A stretch of 7,574 bases of DNA, taken from contig PHCM01000069.1 in the NCBI GenBank assembly GCA_002842255.1, positions 1-7,574 of the forward strand, read 5' to 3'. The position numbers were made by a program, and so were the translations under genes. Positions 7,480 to 7,574 of this stretch are shown one piece after another; positions within the stretch are counted from its first letter, which is position 1; each line of letters opens with the position of its first letter. Source of the DNA: Betaproteobacteria bacterium HGW-Betaproteobacteria-2 (GTDB lineage Bacteria > Pseudomonadota > Gammaproteobacteria > Burkholderiales > Methylophilaceae). The notes under the pieces are model-generated. The model ran no database searches. It worked only from the letters and a program-made list of their open reading frames with translations, and was not told the origin of the DNA.

Positions 7480-7574
7480 ATGAATGCGGAAAAACGCCGG
7501 GAAATTTTTCGCAGACTGAGTGTCGCCATTCCGGAACCGAAGACCGAACTGGTTCATCATTCGAACTTCGAGCT
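7480..7574 (+). CDS. nth: Endonuclease III, 5' end only
   Basis: Only the first 31 codons and two further bases are inside the window. The fragment starts MNAEKRREIFRRLS and continues to TELVHHSNFE, which aligns with the N-terminus of E. coli Nth (MNKAKRLEILTRLRENNPHPTTELNFSSPFEL). Nth is a cytosolic DNA glycosylase/AP lyase with a [4Fe-4S] cluster that removes oxidised pyrimidines. Its helix-hairpin-helix, catalytic Lys and Asp, and cluster cysteines lie beyond the window. Position supports the call: nth commonly follows rsxE in proteobacteria. With only 7 bases of spacing, no terminator and no clear Shine-Dalgarno sequence, translation probably depends on ribosomes arriving from rsxE. Confidence 0.85.
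   Translation, partial: MNAEKRREIFRRLSVAIPEPKTELVHHSNFE

Noticed and set aside
6645..7529. A 294-residue minus-strand frame antisense to rsxG, rsxE and the start of nth
   Set aside because: It is opposite genes with strong family matches; composition is that of a shadow frame (His, Arg and Gln rich).

Overview
This window holds a conserved bacterial housekeeping and energy locus, most likely from a betaproteobacterium. The evidence for that is the divergent bamC-dapA pair, the six-gene rsx (rnf) operon in the order A-B-C-D-G-E followed directly by nth, a BamC N-terminus of betaproteobacterial style, and moderately GC-rich coding sequence. The family or genus cannot be fixed from the sequence alone.

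Minus strand, about 1-1921: dapA (first enzyme of the lysine/diaminopimelate branch) is followed by bamC, an outer-membrane assembly lipoprotein whose 3' end is cut off by the window edge. The same dapA-bamC pairing is known from Escherichia coli (dapA-nlpB). The 76 bases between the two genes show no convincing terminator.

Intergenic 1922-2170: a 249-base divergent regulatory region. It holds an 8+8 bp inverted repeat just upstream of dapA, a probable sigma70-type promoter for rsxA with a perfect TATAAT, and a 6+6 bp inverted repeat around the -35 element of that promoter.

Plus strand, 2171-7574: rsxA, rsxB, rsxC, rsxD, rsxG and rsxE form an intact membrane redox complex. Each junction overlaps by one base (TAATG) or four bases (ATGA), so the six genes look like one translationally coupled unit. 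nth (endonuclease III) starts 7 bases after rsxE and runs off the window. The cofactor ligands needed for an electron path are visible. RsxC and RsxB carry four-cysteine [4Fe-4S] clusters, RsxD and RsxG carry threonines for covalent FMN, and RsxA and RsxE carry intramembrane cysteines. From family knowledge, the complex couples electron transfer between ferredoxin or another low-potential carrier and NAD(H) to ion movement across the inner membrane. In E. coli it helps keep SoxR reduced.

No mobile element, CRISPR array, RNA gene or clearly new system was found. The points worth a second look are the two inverted repeats in the divergent region, the alanine in the RsxG flavinylation motif, the short charged tail of RsxC, and the very tight coupling that extends to nth.
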